Source: Panacagrimonas sp041603235
GTDB lineage: Bacteria; Pseudomonadota; Gammaproteobacteria; Nevskiales; Nevskiaceae
NCBI GenBank assembly: GCA_041603235.1
Contig: JBFIES010000004.1
Location: 237,563 to 301,562 of the forward strand
Length of the DNA stretch: 64,000 nucleotides
Direction: 5' to 3'
Positions 37,406-46,567 of the stretch are shown one piece after another. A program made the position numbers and the translations under genes. The notes under the pieces are model-generated. The model did no database searches. It was not told where the DNA came from and saw only the letters and a program-made list of their open reading frames with translations. Each line of letters starts with the position of its first letter. The stretch's first letter is position 1.

Positions 37406-37999
37406 ATGAGCGAGCTGCAACGCATCGCCGAAGCGCGCCTGCCGACCCGTTTTGCCGAATTCTCGGTAACTGTCTTTGCATCGCCAGACGGCAAAGAGCA
37501 TGTGGTGATCTCCCTGGGAGATCTGCAAGCTGCTGCTGCCCCCCTGATCCGGGTGCATTCCGAGTGCCTGACTGGCGATGCCCTGTTTTCTCTGCGCTGT
37601 GACTGCGGCTTCCAGTTGGATGCCGCACTCAGTGCAATCGCCAAGATTGGCTGTGGTGCTGTGCTTTACTTGCGACAAGAGGGTCGCGGTATCGGTCTCG
37701 GGAACAAGATTCGGGCTTATGCACTGCAGGACAAGGGCAGCGACACCGTCGAAGCTAATCACCAGCTCGGATTCCCTGCTGACGCGCGTGAGTACGATCT
37801 GGCCGTGGACTTGTTGCGCGAGCTGGGCCTCAGGCGGATCCGGCTAATGACCAATAACCCGCGCAAGCTGGATGCCTTGAAACGGGACGGAATCGAGATC
37901 GTGGAACGAGTCAGCATTGAGTCTGGGCGCAACCCTCACAACGAAGCCTATCTGCGGGCCAAGCAGGAAAAAATGGGTCATTGGCTGACACTTCCGTGA
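37406..37999 (+). CDS. ribA: GTP cyclohydrolase II
   Basis: 197 residues, standalone RibA. Zinc-binding cysteines are seen in SECLTGDALFSLRCDCGFQ. The catalytic and GTP-binding blocks are LRQEGRGIGLGNKIRAYALQ, DTVEANHQLGFPAD and MTNNPRKLDAL. It opens GTP to the pyrimidine precursor of riboflavin. The end overlaps the start of the ABC1 kinase gene by 19 bp. Confidence 0.97.
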   Translation: MSELQRIAEARLPTRFAEFSVTVFASPDGKEHVVISLGDLQAAAAPLIRVHSECLTGDALFSLRCDCGFQLDAALSAIAKIGCGAVLYLRQEGRGIGLGNKIRAYALQDKGSDTVEANHQLGFPADAREYDLAVDLLRELGLRRIRLMTNNPRKLDALKRDGIEIVERVSIESGRNPHNEAYLRAKQEKMGHWLTLP

Positions 38000-40080
38000 G
38001 CAAGGAAGGCGCTGGCGACGGGCGAGGCGGTCCGGCGCGACCACCGGCGCGCAAGCGAGGCGTCGTTGGCGAAATTAGCCGCTTATCAGTTTCCACGTAC
38101 AAGCTCACGCGCGGGTTCGGGTCCTTGTTCAAGCTGGTGGGCTCGGAGCGCGATGTCACGCGTGAAGAGCTGGCCCTGGCCATAGATCGCGCGGTTGAAG
38201 GCTTCTACCTGCATCCGCTGATGAAGGGCGGCAAGCTCACCAGCTACCTGCGCGACCGCAAGCTCATACCCAATGAGCAATCTACCGAAGACCTGATCCG
38301 CTACGTTGTGGATCAGGTGATTTCGCGCAGCCCCATGCCGATTCCGCAGCCCTTGGTGCAGGAATTCTGGGACTTCTTCGAGGAGTTGTTCTCGTCGCCC
38401 GAGCTCAAGGGTCTGGGAGAGCTGACCGTCGACATGGTGCGCCTGGTGCTGCGGACCTACGAGCCGACGCTGGTTGAAGTCATTAATGTGCTCAAGGCCG
38501 GGCGCCGCTTCAACGAATGGCAGATCCGCGAGGTGATTCAGCGGGCCGGAATCGTGCGCCAAGATTTGGGCATCATGCGCCGTCAGATCAAGGCCTTGCG
38601 GCATATCCGGCCCTTCTTTCAGACAGATCCCAAGGACTTCACTGCGCAGGCGAAGATCGTGGCGCAGATGGTCGGTGAGTTTGGACCGTTCTTCGTCAAG
38701 ATGGCACAGGTTGCCGCGGCCAATGCGGAGTTCCTGCCCGAGCAGATCGCGCGCGAGCTCTCGGTGTTTCACGAAGATGTGCCGGCCATGAGTGCAGAGG
38801 AGGTCAACACTGCCTTTCTCGAGTGCTATGGAAAGTTGCCGCATCAGCTATTCCTGGATTTCGATGCAGAGCGACCTGTGCGGTCCGGTTCCATAGGAAG
38901 TGTCTATTTCGCCAAGAAGCCTTTCCTTGAGGATGGCCGGGAAGTCTTGCGCGAGGTGGTAATCAAGATTGGCCGGCACAACATTGACCGCGAGTTCGCT
39001 ATCGGCAAGATGGTGTTGGGTCTGGCCATCATGTCCAGCCAATATTGGGCGCCACATTCCAAGCTCACGCCCTTTCTTCGCGCCATGCAGGAGCAGGTCG
39101 ATGAGTTTGTGGCGGGATTCATCGAGGAACTCGATTTCGAGGCGGAAGCGCAAAATCACCTTCGTTTCTACGAACGAAGCCTGAACTCGCGCGCATGGAA
39201 GGTACCTGAACTTTACGGGCACTCTCATCGGATCTTGGAGATGGAGTATCTGTCCGACGCAGCGAGCCTCACCCGGGCGATGAAGCGCATGAGCAGGCGA
39301 AACCTGCGTCGATTCCAGGCCCAGGTTTCCGAGCAGTTGCTATACGCGGTGTTGCAGCATGTGTTCCTCTATCACGAGATTCATGGAGATCTTCATCCTG
39401 GCAACGTCATGATCGATTCCCGTGGCGGACTTCATCTCATTGACTGGGGTAACGTCGTGCAGCTTGAAGGCAAGCTCGGCCCGGTCTGGAATTATCTCGT
39501 CGCGGCAGTGCTGGCCGATACACGGATGATTGCCGATTCGCTGGTAACCATGTCTACGCAGCCAGAGCTCAATGCCCAACGCTGGGACGAGATCAAGGCA
39601 GGTCTTGATGAGACCCTGATGAAGAAAAGGGTCACCAAGCTGACGCCGCGGGTATTCATCAATGAGCTTCGCAACGGCGGCATCGAGGCCGTGCATCGCC
39701 GTGCCCAGACCGTGTTGCATCTGATGTCCAATACACAGCAGTTTGGCCTGGTGCTGAAACGGGACTATCTGCATTTGTCGCGTGCACTGATGGCGGGTCT
39801 GGGAAGCTATGGCTCGCTCTACGAAAACACGTCTGCACGTCTTATGCTGCGCGACGTCGCTCGTTCCGTAGCTCGACTGCCGCTCAACGCGACACAGGAC
39901 CTGCTGTATTACGAAGCCAGTACCTGGCGTCGGCGAATCGCCCAGGTTCTGCCTTTGCCCCAGGCGCTACGCAAGTGGATGCTGCCTGCGGCGCGTCCGC
40001 AGCCCAAATATATCGGCCGGCCCGCGCCGGAGCCCATGATTATCCCGCCTGCGACCGGCGGTGTTCGATCCAGGGTGTGA
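37981..40080 (+). CDS. ABC1/AarF (UbiB-type) atypical kinase, extended form
   Basis: 699 residues, longer than UbiB (about 545). A helical N-terminal part of about 230 residues precedes the kinase-like core. In the core the normally invariant KxGQ reads KMAQ (about residues 239-242). Other motifs are SGSIGSVYFAKK, VVIKIGR (nucleotide Lys), EMEYLSDA, the catalytic HGDLHPGNVMID and LIDWGN in place of DFG. Relatives support ubiquinone synthesis or lipid handling. Start is TTG overlapping ribA; a GTG at 37996 is the alternative. No second ubi gene is adjacent. Confidence 0.88.
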   Translation: MADTSVSKEGAGDGRGGPARPPARKRGVVGEISRLSVSTYKLTRGFGSLFKLVGSERDVTREELALAIDRAVEGFYLHPLMKGGKLTSYLRDRKLIPNEQSTEDLIRYVVDQVISRSPMPIPQPLVQEFWDFFEELFSSPELKGLGELTVDMVRLVLRTYEPTLVEVINVLKAGRRFNEWQIREVIQRAGIVRQDLGIMRRQIKALRHIRPFFQTDPKDFTAQAKIVAQMVGEFGPFFVKMAQVAAANAEFLPEQIARELSVFHEDVPAMSAEEVNTAFLECYGKLPHQLFLDFDAERPVRSGSIGSVYFAKKPFLEDGREVLREVVIKIGRHNIDREFAIGKMVLGLAIMSSQYWAPHSKLTPFLRAMQEQVDEFVAGFIEELDFEAEAQNHLRFYERSLNSRAWKVPELYGHSHRILEMEYLSDAASLTRAMKRMSRRNLRRFQAQVSEQLLYAVLQHVFLYHEIHGDLHPGNVMIDSRGGLHLIDWGNVVQLEGKLGPVWNYLVAAVLADTRMIADSLVTMSTQPELNAQRWDEIKAGLDETLMKKRVTKLTPRVFINELRNGGIEAVHRRAQTVLHLMSNTQQFGLVLKRDYLHLSRALMAGLGSYGSLYENTSARLMLRDVARSVARLPLNATQDLLYYEASTWRRRIAQVLPLPQALRKWMLPAARPQPKYIGRPAPEPMIIPPATGGVRSRV

Positions 40081-40082
40081 CC

Positions 40083-41099
40083 ATGCTGTATTCGCTGGCC
40101 AGACGGGCCTTGTTCACGCTCGATGCCGAACGCGCGCACGAGCTCAGTTTGCAGGCCTTTCGCCGTTTTCCAGTGGCAAGCACGATGCCTTTTGCTGGCA
40201 AGCCGGTCGATGATCCGGTGAATCTCATGGGCTTACGGTTTGCCAATCGAGTGGGCTTGGCAGCGGGCCTGGACAAGAACGGTGAGTGTCTCAAGGCTTG
40301 GGCGCAACTTGGTTTTGGCTTTGTGGAAGTGGGCACGGTCACGCCCCGGCCGCAGCCGGGCAACCCGCGGCCCCGCATGTTCAGGCTGCCGGCGCAACGC
40401 GCGCTCATCAACAGGCTGGGCTTCAATAACAAGGGCGTCGACTACCTGATTTCCCAGGTGGAAAAAAGCAACTTCAACGGTGTGCTGGGGATCAACATCG
40501 GGAAAAATGCGGACACCCCGATCGCAAACGCTGTAGACGACTACATTGCCTGTCTGCGCAAAGTTCATGCTTCCGCCAGTTACATCACGGTGAATATCTC
40601 TTCGCCAAACACAAAGAATCTCCGCGAGTTGCAGGGCGACGAGCAGCTTAATGCCTTGCTGAGTCGTCTTGCGCAGGAGCGAGACGCGCTGGCTCAGGCG
40701 CAGGGCAAACGAACGCCGATGCTGGTGAAAATTGCGCCGGATGTTGATGAGGCCCAGATCGAAGCAGTCGCGCGCGCCGCGCTGGAGCACGGCGTTGACG
40801 GATTGATCGCCAGCAATACGACCATCACACGACCCGGGTTGGAGCAGTCGCCGATCGCGTCAGAAACGGGCGGACTATCCGGCGCGCCATTGCGAGTCAT
40901 GTCCACTGACGTCCTGCGAAAGTTGCGCCAGCACCTCGATAAAAAGTTTGTGCTGATTGGCGTGGGCGGCATATGCAGCGCCGATGACGCCAGAGAGAAA
41001 ATTTCTGCCGGTGCCGACCTGGTTCAGGTCTATTCCGGATTCATTTACGAAGGCCCCGACCTGATCCGCAGCTGCGCCGAGGCTTTGTCATTCGCCTGA
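40083..41099 (+). CDS. pyrD: quinone-dependent dihydroorotate dehydrogenase
   Basis: 338 residues from ATG 40083 with AGGGTG upstream and only 2 bp after the kinase stop. The membrane-associating helix (LYSLARRALFTLDAERAHEL) marks the class 2 enzyme. FMN and catalytic blocks are GLAAGLDKNGE, VEVGTVTPRPQPGNPRPR, NRLGFNNKG, NISSPNT (catalytic Ser) and GVGGICSADDA. It oxidises dihydroorotate in pyrimidine synthesis and passes electrons to ubiquinone. Confidence 0.97.
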   Translation: MLYSLARRALFTLDAERAHELSLQAFRRFPVASTMPFAGKPVDDPVNLMGLRFANRVGLAAGLDKNGECLKAWAQLGFGFVEVGTVTPRPQPGNPRPRMFRLPAQRALINRLGFNNKGVDYLISQVEKSNFNGVLGINIGKNADTPIANAVDDYIACLRKVHASASYITVNISSPNTKNLRELQGDEQLNALLSRLAQERDALAQAQGKRTPMLVKIAPDVDEAQIEAVARAALEHGVDGLIASNTTITRPGLEQSPIASETGGLSGAPLRVMSTDVLRKLRQHLDKKFVLIGVGGICSADDAREKISAGADLVQVYSGFIYEGPDLIRSCAEALSFA

Positions 41100-41218
41100 T
41101 TCAATGCCAGTCATCGGCGATGGCTTTATTGGATCAATCCAGCGTCCATCGACCGGCCTGATTCATTGAAGACGCGTGCCGCTATAGGTAGAGTCGCCGG
41201 CAATCTACGGGGAATATC

Positions 41219-42439
41219 TTGATTCACATGATCAAACGCAATTTGTCGTTCCTGGCACTGGCCAGCGGCTTGATGCTGTCAGGCAACGTGCATGCCGTCA
41301 GTACCGACGGTCATTTCGGTAAATACGGCACGATCTCCGGAATTCTGGAGGTGGGCGATAGTCGTCGGGATTCCGAGCTGGGTTATGGCGGTGTGATTGG
41401 CTTTGGCATGCCGCTTTCACGCGAAGCGGAAGCGCTGGAATTCACCATCAAGCTTCTGGAGCGTGATCGCGATGCCGGCGGCGCGAGCGACGAACAACGT
41501 TCAATTTTCGTGCATTGGGTTCGTGACATCGGCGGCAGCTGGATTGGAAACGCCAAACCCTTTGTGCTGTTCGGCGCAGGTGCAGTACAGGAAGACGTCC
41601 TGGGTGACGACCACATTCATGCAGGACTCGACGGTGGTCTTGGTGCACTCTTTCCGATCGGTCAGCGAGGCTGGGCCATTCGGACACAAGCCAGCGCTTT
41701 GGCGCAGATCAACGATGAAAGCGTGCCGGATGAAGATTTTCTGATCGACTTTCATGTCCAGTTTGGTTTGCAGGTTCCTTTCGGTTCGCGGTCGGACACG
41801 CGATCTTCCGTAAGCGCCAGTGCACCGCCGGAGTATCCGCCGGAAGCCATCTGCGAGAACAGAATCGTTGACCCTGTGACCGGTCGCGCGGAGTGCATCA
41901 ATGATTCGGACCGGGACGGCGTATCTGATGGCAAGGATCAGTGTCCTGGAACGCCAGCTGGCAATGCCGTGGATACCAAGGGTTGTACTGTGCAGGGCGT
42001 CGTGGATTCCGATGGTGACGGCGTCCTCGACGAGGTTGATGCTTGCCCGGAAAGCCCCGTTGGCATGCAGATTGACGCAACCGGATGTCTGGTCAGCCAG
42101 ACGGTCACGCTCAAGGCGATTCAGTTCCACTCGGGTTCTGCTCAACTCACGGGAGATGCACGCGCGGCGCTGGACCAGGTGGCCAAGACCCTCAAGAGCC
42201 AGCCCAATCTGGATGTGCAGATAACGGGTCACACCGACAGCCAGGGCAACGATAATTTCAATCTGGTTCTTTCTCAGCAGCGTGCCGAGTCCGTCCGCCA
42301 GCGTCTAATCCGCAAAGGTGTCGAGCCTGGCCGTCTGCAGGCCGTGGGGCAGGGCGAGACCTTGCCAGTCGCCGACAACGAGACTGACGCGGGTCGTCGA
42401 GAGAATCGTCGGGTGGAATTCAAGGTTGAGGTCAGATAG
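41219..42439 (+). CDS. OmpA-family protein with thrombospondin type 3-like calcium repeats
   Basis: 406 residues from a TTG with GGGGA 5 bp upstream; an ATG 9 bp later is possible. Signal peptide LSFLALASGLMLSGNVHA. The N-terminal 190 residues look like a small beta-barrel. Next are acidic Asp-rich calcium repeats (DSDRDGVSDGKDQCPGTPAG, DSDGDGVLDEVDACPESPVG). The C-terminus is the OmpA peptidoglycan-binding domain (ITGHTDSQGNDNFNLVLSQQ, RRVEFKV). It anchors the outer membrane to the cell wall. Confidence 0.93.
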   Translation: MIHMIKRNLSFLALASGLMLSGNVHAVSTDGHFGKYGTISGILEVGDSRRDSELGYGGVIGFGMPLSREAEALEFTIKLLERDRDAGGASDEQRSIFVHWVRDIGGSWIGNAKPFVLFGAGAVQEDVLGDDHIHAGLDGGLGALFPIGQRGWAIRTQASALAQINDESVPDEDFLIDFHVQFGLQVPFGSRSDTRSSVSASAPPEYPPEAICENRIVDPVTGRAECINDSDRDGVSDGKDQCPGTPAGNAVDTKGCTVQGVVDSDGDGVLDEVDACPESPVGMQIDATGCLVSQTVTLKAIQFHSGSAQLTGDARAALDQVAKTLKSQPNLDVQITGHTDSQGNDNFNLVLSQQRAESVRQRLIRKGVEPGRLQAVGQGETLPVADNETDAGRRENRRVEFKVEVR

Positions 42440-42445
42440 CAGCTG

Positions 42446-42649
42446 ATGAGCAATGAGCCCGATGAGTCGCTTGAAGTGGCTTCGCCTTGCGTCGGTATTT
42501 GCTGTCTGGACGACGATCAGACTTGCGAAGGCTGCGGCCGGTCCGTCGATGAAATCATGGCCTGGCCCTTGGCGGGTACAACGCAACGCAGGAAAATTGT
42601 TGCAGATGCTGAGCAGCGCATGAAAGCGCGCAGTGGTGAGTCCTCATGA
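42446..42649 (+). CDS. DUF1289 small Cys-rich protein
   Basis: 67 residues. The DUF1289 pattern is complete: SPCVGICCLDDDQTCEGCGR, then SVDEIMAWPLAG. Its cysteines suggest metal binding. Its ATG is 6 bp after the OmpA gene stop, and its end overlaps the thioesterase start by 4 bp (ATGA). Confidence 0.9.
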   Translation: MSNEPDESLEVASPCVGICCLDDDQTCEGCGRSVDEIMAWPLAGTTQRRKIVADAEQRMKARSGESS

Positions 42650-43083
42650 AACCTGCGCAACGAAGTGATTTCAGTTTTTTCGATCGGATCACCACGCGTT
42701 GGGGGGACGTTGACCGCATTGGTCATGTCAACAATGCCAAATACTTTACCTATGACGAGCAGGCGCGCTGTCAGTACATGGAGCAGCGCATCGTAGCGGC
42801 TGGGTTGGACGTCAATAGGACCGAGTTCATCCTTGCACACATCGGTTGCGACTTCCTTGTGCAGCTCAACCACCCCTCCGAGATTGACTACGGTATCCGG
42901 GCAGTGCGACTTGGGCGCTCTAGTATCGGACTGGAAGGCGCTGCCTTTGTGGGAGATTGTTGCCACTCGGTGACCCAGAGCGTTCTGGTCTGGTTTGACT
43001 ACCAGACACAGCAGACGTGTCCCGTCCCTGAAGTGGTCAGGGCGGCCATTCTGGAGTTCGAGCCGCTTCAGCCCGAGACCTAG
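42646..43083 (+). CDS. acyl-CoA thioesterase, hot-dog fold (4HBT)
   Basis: 145 residues. The 4-hydroxybenzoyl-CoA-thioesterase signature is clear: RWGDVDRIGHVNNAKYFTYD, with the catalytic Asp and the HVNN turn. Central strands continue as DFLVQLNHPSEIDYGIRAVR. Such enzymes free CoA from acyl-CoAs. It is the last gene of an OmpA-DUF1289-thioesterase string, convergent with the next gene 11 bp away. Confidence 0.9.
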   Translation: MKPAQRSDFSFFDRITTRWGDVDRIGHVNNAKYFTYDEQARCQYMEQRIVAAGLDVNRTEFILAHIGCDFLVQLNHPSEIDYGIRAVRLGRSSIGLEGAAFVGDCCHSVTQSVLVWFDYQTQQTCPVPEVVRAAILEFEPLQPET

Positions 43084-43094
43084 TCAATTATTAA

Positions 43095-43613
43095 TCAGAG
43101 GCCTAGTGCGGTCATCTCGCGCGCAACAGTGGCCTGATCCCATAGCGCGTCGAAGGCCTTGAGCTGGCTGCGGGCAACCATTGGAGCGTTGTCATAGTAG
43201 CGACCGTCCAGTTGATCGGGCCCGCTGCGAAACAGCAGGCTGCGCTGGTCAGCAATGAAATACTCTTCCTGCAGGGTGGGAATATCTGCTGGAACCTCGC
43301 GAAACTCAATGCGGCTGGACAGCGAGCGGCCCAGTTCAATCAGGCGCACAGCTTGCTGCACAGCGCTTCGAGGGTCGTGGACAAGAATGCGCAGGCGGGC
43401 CCTTCTATGGTCCAGGATGAAGTTGCGGAGCTGGTTGGTGAAGGCCTCGCTGGCGCAGATTCGCCCATCAAGTTTCACGGTCATCAGCGACAGTTGCAGC
43501 CGTGCATTGGCAATCAGCCTGCCAGCGGCCTCGCGAAAGGCATCTGATCCGCTGATCGGTTCGAAGTCCAGAGATGCATTGCTCCCCGGCTTGTCGTTGT
43601 TAGTAGCGGTCAT
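43095..43613 (-). CDS. uncharacterised protein, PLD-like fold family (DUF7931-type)
   Basis: 172 residues from ATG 43613 with AAGGAAAC directly upstream. Characteristic blocks are ARLQLSLMTVKLDGRI, HRRARLRILVHDPRSAVQQ, RLIELGRSLSSRIEFREVP and YFIADQRSLLFRSGPDQLDG. The pattern recalls half of a phospholipase-D-like domain without the catalytic HKD motif. Similar small proteins lie next to various enzymes in gammaproteobacteria; function unknown. purB ends its reading from upstream, 25 bp before this start, so both may be in one transcript. The family name is from memory. Confidence 0.72.
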   Translation of the reverse strand: MTATNNDKPGSNASLDFEPISGSDAFREAAGRLIANARLQLSLMTVKLDGRICASEAFTNQLRNFILDHRRARLRILVHDPRSAVQQAVRLIELGRSLSSRIEFREVPADIPTLQEEYFIADQRSLLFRSGPDQLDGRYYDNAPMVARSQLKAFDALWDQATVAREMTALGL

Positions 43614-43638
43614 GTTTCCTTGATCTCTTATCAAGGCC

Positions 43639-45006
43639 TCAAACTTGCCGGGCTTGATGAGGCGCGTTGCCGAGATAGTCTGCCGGGGTCATGTTCAGTA
43701 GGCGCTCTTTGGCATCTTCGGGAATGTCCAGTTCCTTGACGAAGGCGCGCAGGTCGTCACGCCCGATCTTCTGCCCCCGGGTGAGGCGCTTGAGTTGCTC
43801 GTATGGCTCAGGAAGTCCATAGCGACGCATTACGGTCTGAATGGCCTCTCCCAGCACCTCCCAGTTGTCATTGAGATCCTGACCAATTTTCCAGGCATCT
43901 GCCTCGAGCTTTCCAATGCCCTTGGTGATGGATTCAAAGGCGATGACCTGGTGCGCGATGCCGACACCCAGGTTGCGCAGGACCGTGGAGTCGGTCAGGT
44001 CGCGCTGCCAGCGGGAAATCGGCAGCTTGTCAGCCAGAAAACGCATCATGGCATTGGCCAGGCCAAGGTTGCCCTCGCCATTTTCGAAATCAATCGGATT
44101 AACCTTGTGCGGCATGGTCGAGGAGCCCACTTCTCCCGCAACCGTTCGCTGCCGGAAATAACCCAGCGAGATATAGCCCCAGACGTCCCTGCAGAAGTCG
44201 GTCAGGATGGTGTTGATCAGGCACAGACTGTTGAAGTAGTCGGCCATCCAGTCGTGCGGCTCGATCTGCGTGGTCGCGGGGCTTTGTTCCAGGCCCAGCG
44301 CATGAACGAATTCTGAGGCTAGGTCTGGCCATTCCACTTCCGGGTAGGCCGCCAAATGGGCACTGTAATTGCCAACAGCGCCATTGATCTTTGCAAGACA
44401 CAGTACAGATTCGAAGGTGGCACGTGCGCGGCGCAGGCGCTGGGTAAAGACCGCCATTTCCTTGCCGAGCGTGGTGGGCGTGGCGGGCTGACCATGCGTG
44501 CGCGCGAGCAGGGGCTGGTCTGCATATTGGCGCGACAGCCCTGTCAGCAGCTCGATCAGGCGATCAAGTCGGGGGAGAATGATGTCTCGACGCGCGTCAT
44601 GCAGCATCAGCGCATGGGCGACATTGTTCATGTCTTCCGAAGTGCAGGCGAAGTGAATGAACTCCTTGATGGCCCCGAGCTCGTCGTGGCTACCAATTTT
44701 CTCCTTCAGAAAATATTCGACAGCCTTGACGTCGTGATTGGTGGTGGCTTCGATGGTTTTGATGCGCTGGGCATCCTCGATGCCGAAATTCTCCGCAATT
44801 TGCTCCAGTCGCTGCAGAGCTTCCGCAGATAGCGCGGGCACTTCAGTAATTTGCGGATGGCTCGCGAGTTGGATGAGCCACCGGACCTCCGCGACCACGC
44901 GATACCGCATGAGGCCGAATTCGCTGAATATCGGCCGTAGATCGACTGTTTTCTCGGCATATCGGCCGTCAATTGGGGATACCGCGGAGAGCGAAGAAAG
45001 ATTCAT
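43639..45006 (-). CDS. purB: adenylosuccinate lyase
   Basis: 455 residues, EcPurB-type. Motifs: SPIDGRYAEKT at the start, TSEDMNNVAHALML, TRTHGQ-like LLARTHGQPATPTTLGKE, and the signature GSSTMPHKVNPIDFENGEG. It acts twice in purine synthesis, releasing fumarate from SAICAR and adenylosuccinate. The fumarate link to fumC, which diverges 84 bp away, may be chance. Confidence 0.97.
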   Translation of the reverse strand: MNLSSLSAVSPIDGRYAEKTVDLRPIFSEFGLMRYRVVAEVRWLIQLASHPQITEVPALSAEALQRLEQIAENFGIEDAQRIKTIEATTNHDVKAVEYFLKEKIGSHDELGAIKEFIHFACTSEDMNNVAHALMLHDARRDIILPRLDRLIELLTGLSRQYADQPLLARTHGQPATPTTLGKEMAVFTQRLRRARATFESVLCLAKINGAVGNYSAHLAAYPEVEWPDLASEFVHALGLEQSPATTQIEPHDWMADYFNSLCLINTILTDFCRDVWGYISLGYFRQRTVAGEVGSSTMPHKVNPIDFENGEGNLGLANAMMRFLADKLPISRWQRDLTDSTVLRNLGVGIAHQVIAFESITKGIGKLEADAWKIGQDLNDNWEVLGEAIQTVMRRYGLPEPYEQLKRLTRGQKIGRDDLRAFVKELDIPEDAKERLLNMTPADYLGNAPHQARQV

Positions 45007-45090
45007 CTGGAACGCTGGTCAGTAAATTGGTGACAAAGTGTAATGGATGAAGCCCCTGTTACACCTCCGGACAGCCTCAGGAGATGATCA

Positions 45091-46515
45091 ATGAGCCGCA
45101 AAAAATCAGCGCCGAGCAGTCAGTCGGCCTATCGCATGGAGCAGGACAGCCTCGGAGGAATTCGGGTCCCGAAGGCGGCACTTTGGGGCGCCCAGACCCA
45201 GCGCGCGGTGGAGAACTTTGACGTTTCCCAGTTGCGGATGCCCAGACAGATGATCCGGGCGCTGGGTCTGATCAAGTCTGTCGCCGCCACAGTCAATGGG
45301 GATCTTCGGCTTCTCGACACGGACATGGCAGAGGCTATTTCGCGCGCGGCACTGGAAGTCAGCAGCGGCGAGCACGACGGGCAGTTCCCGGTCGATATTT
45401 TTCAAACGGGCTCCGGGACCTCGAGCAACATGAATGCTAATGAGGTGATCGCGCGCCTGGCGTCTCGGCGCTTGCGACGCAAAGTGCACCCGAATGATCA
45501 CGTCAATCTGGGCCAGTCTTCCAATGACACGCTGCCCACGGCAATTCATCTGGCCGCATGTCTGATAGTGGAGGAGCAGCTCAAACCCGCGCTGGTTCAA
45601 CTCGGGAGCACGATAGATCAGAAAGGCCAGCAGCTTGAGGGGCAGGTCAAGACAGGCCGTACCCATCTGATGGACGCCTTGCCAATCAGCTTTGAACAGG
45701 AACTGTCAGGCTGGTCGCAGCAGATCAGCAATGCGGTCGCGCGCCTTGATGCGACTTTGCCAAGACTCTTGAGGTTGGCGCAGGGCGGCACGGCGATTGG
45801 AACCGGCGTCAATGCACATCGCCAGTTTGCGGGCCGATTCGCGCGGGCGCTGGGACAGAGAACCGGCCTCAAGTTCAAAGCCAGCCCAAATCACTTCGAA
45901 AGCTTGTCTTGCATGGATGCAGCCAACGAGCTGTCCGGCCAGCTCAAGGTGATCGCAGGTTCGATGATGAAAATTGCCAACGATTTGCGCTGGATGAACT
46001 CAGGTCCGTTGTCCGGGTTGCAGGAGATTGCATTGCCCGTTCTGCAACCGGGATCCAGCATCATGCCGGGCAAGGTTAATCCGGTTGCACCCGAGGCGGT
46101 CTGCATGGTTGCCGCAAAGGTGATGGGCAATGACGCGAGCATTGGCATTGCGGCGCAGTCTGGCAATTTTCAACTCAATGTAATGCTGCCGCTGATCGCG
46201 TACAGCCTCATAGAATCCCTGGAACTGCTGACGTCCGGTGCTAAGCTTCTGGCGGAAAAAGCGATTTCCGGATTCACGGTCAATCAGGCCCATATAGACA
46301 GCGCGCTTTCTCGCAATCCAGTGTTGGTGACAGCCCTGAATCCCGTTATCGGTTACGACCTGGGTTCCAAAATTGCCAAACAAGCGTATCGCGAAAACCG
46401 ACCGGTGCTTGAGGTCGCGCTGGAACAGACAGAGCTGTCCGAAGCTGAGCTCCGTAGGTATCTGGACCCGGCTGCAATGACGCATGGTGGTGTCCCGAAG
46501 GCGGGCAAGAAATGA
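45091..46515 (+). CDS. fumC: class II fumarate hydratase
   Basis: 474 residues. Start has AGGAGA 6-7 bp upstream. Blocks: ALWGAQTQRAVENF, FQTGSGTSSNMNANEV, NLGQSSNDTLPTAIH, KTGRTHLMDALPI and the signature GSSIMPGKVNP. This oxygen-stable, iron-free enzyme converts fumarate and malate in the TCA cycle. A class I iron-sulfur fumarase is encoded 2.6 kb downstream on the same strand. Confidence 0.95.
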   Translation: MSRKKSAPSSQSAYRMEQDSLGGIRVPKAALWGAQTQRAVENFDVSQLRMPRQMIRALGLIKSVAATVNGDLRLLDTDMAEAISRAALEVSSGEHDGQFPVDIFQTGSGTSSNMNANEVIARLASRRLRRKVHPNDHVNLGQSSNDTLPTAIHLAACLIVEEQLKPALVQLGSTIDQKGQQLEGQVKTGRTHLMDALPISFEQELSGWSQQISNAVARLDATLPRLLRLAQGGTAIGTGVNAHRQFAGRFARALGQRTGLKFKASPNHFESLSCMDAANELSGQLKVIAGSMMKIANDLRWMNSGPLSGLQEIALPVLQPGSSIMPGKVNPVAPEAVCMVAAKVMGNDASIGIAAQSGNFQLNVMLPLIAYSLIESLELLTSGAKLLAEKAISGFTVNQAHIDSALSRNPVLVTALNPVIGYDLGSKIAKQAYRENRPVLEVALEQTELSEAELRRYLDPAAMTHGGVPKAGKK

Positions 46516-46567
46516 TGAGTGCCCGCGTATCATTTTGTGCTCGGGAAAATCCAAGTGAGGATATCGA

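Noticed and set aside
36372..37628. 418-residue frame on the minus strand
   Set aside because: Lies wholly opposite the FabG-like and ribA genes, whose motifs are certain; a shadow frame.
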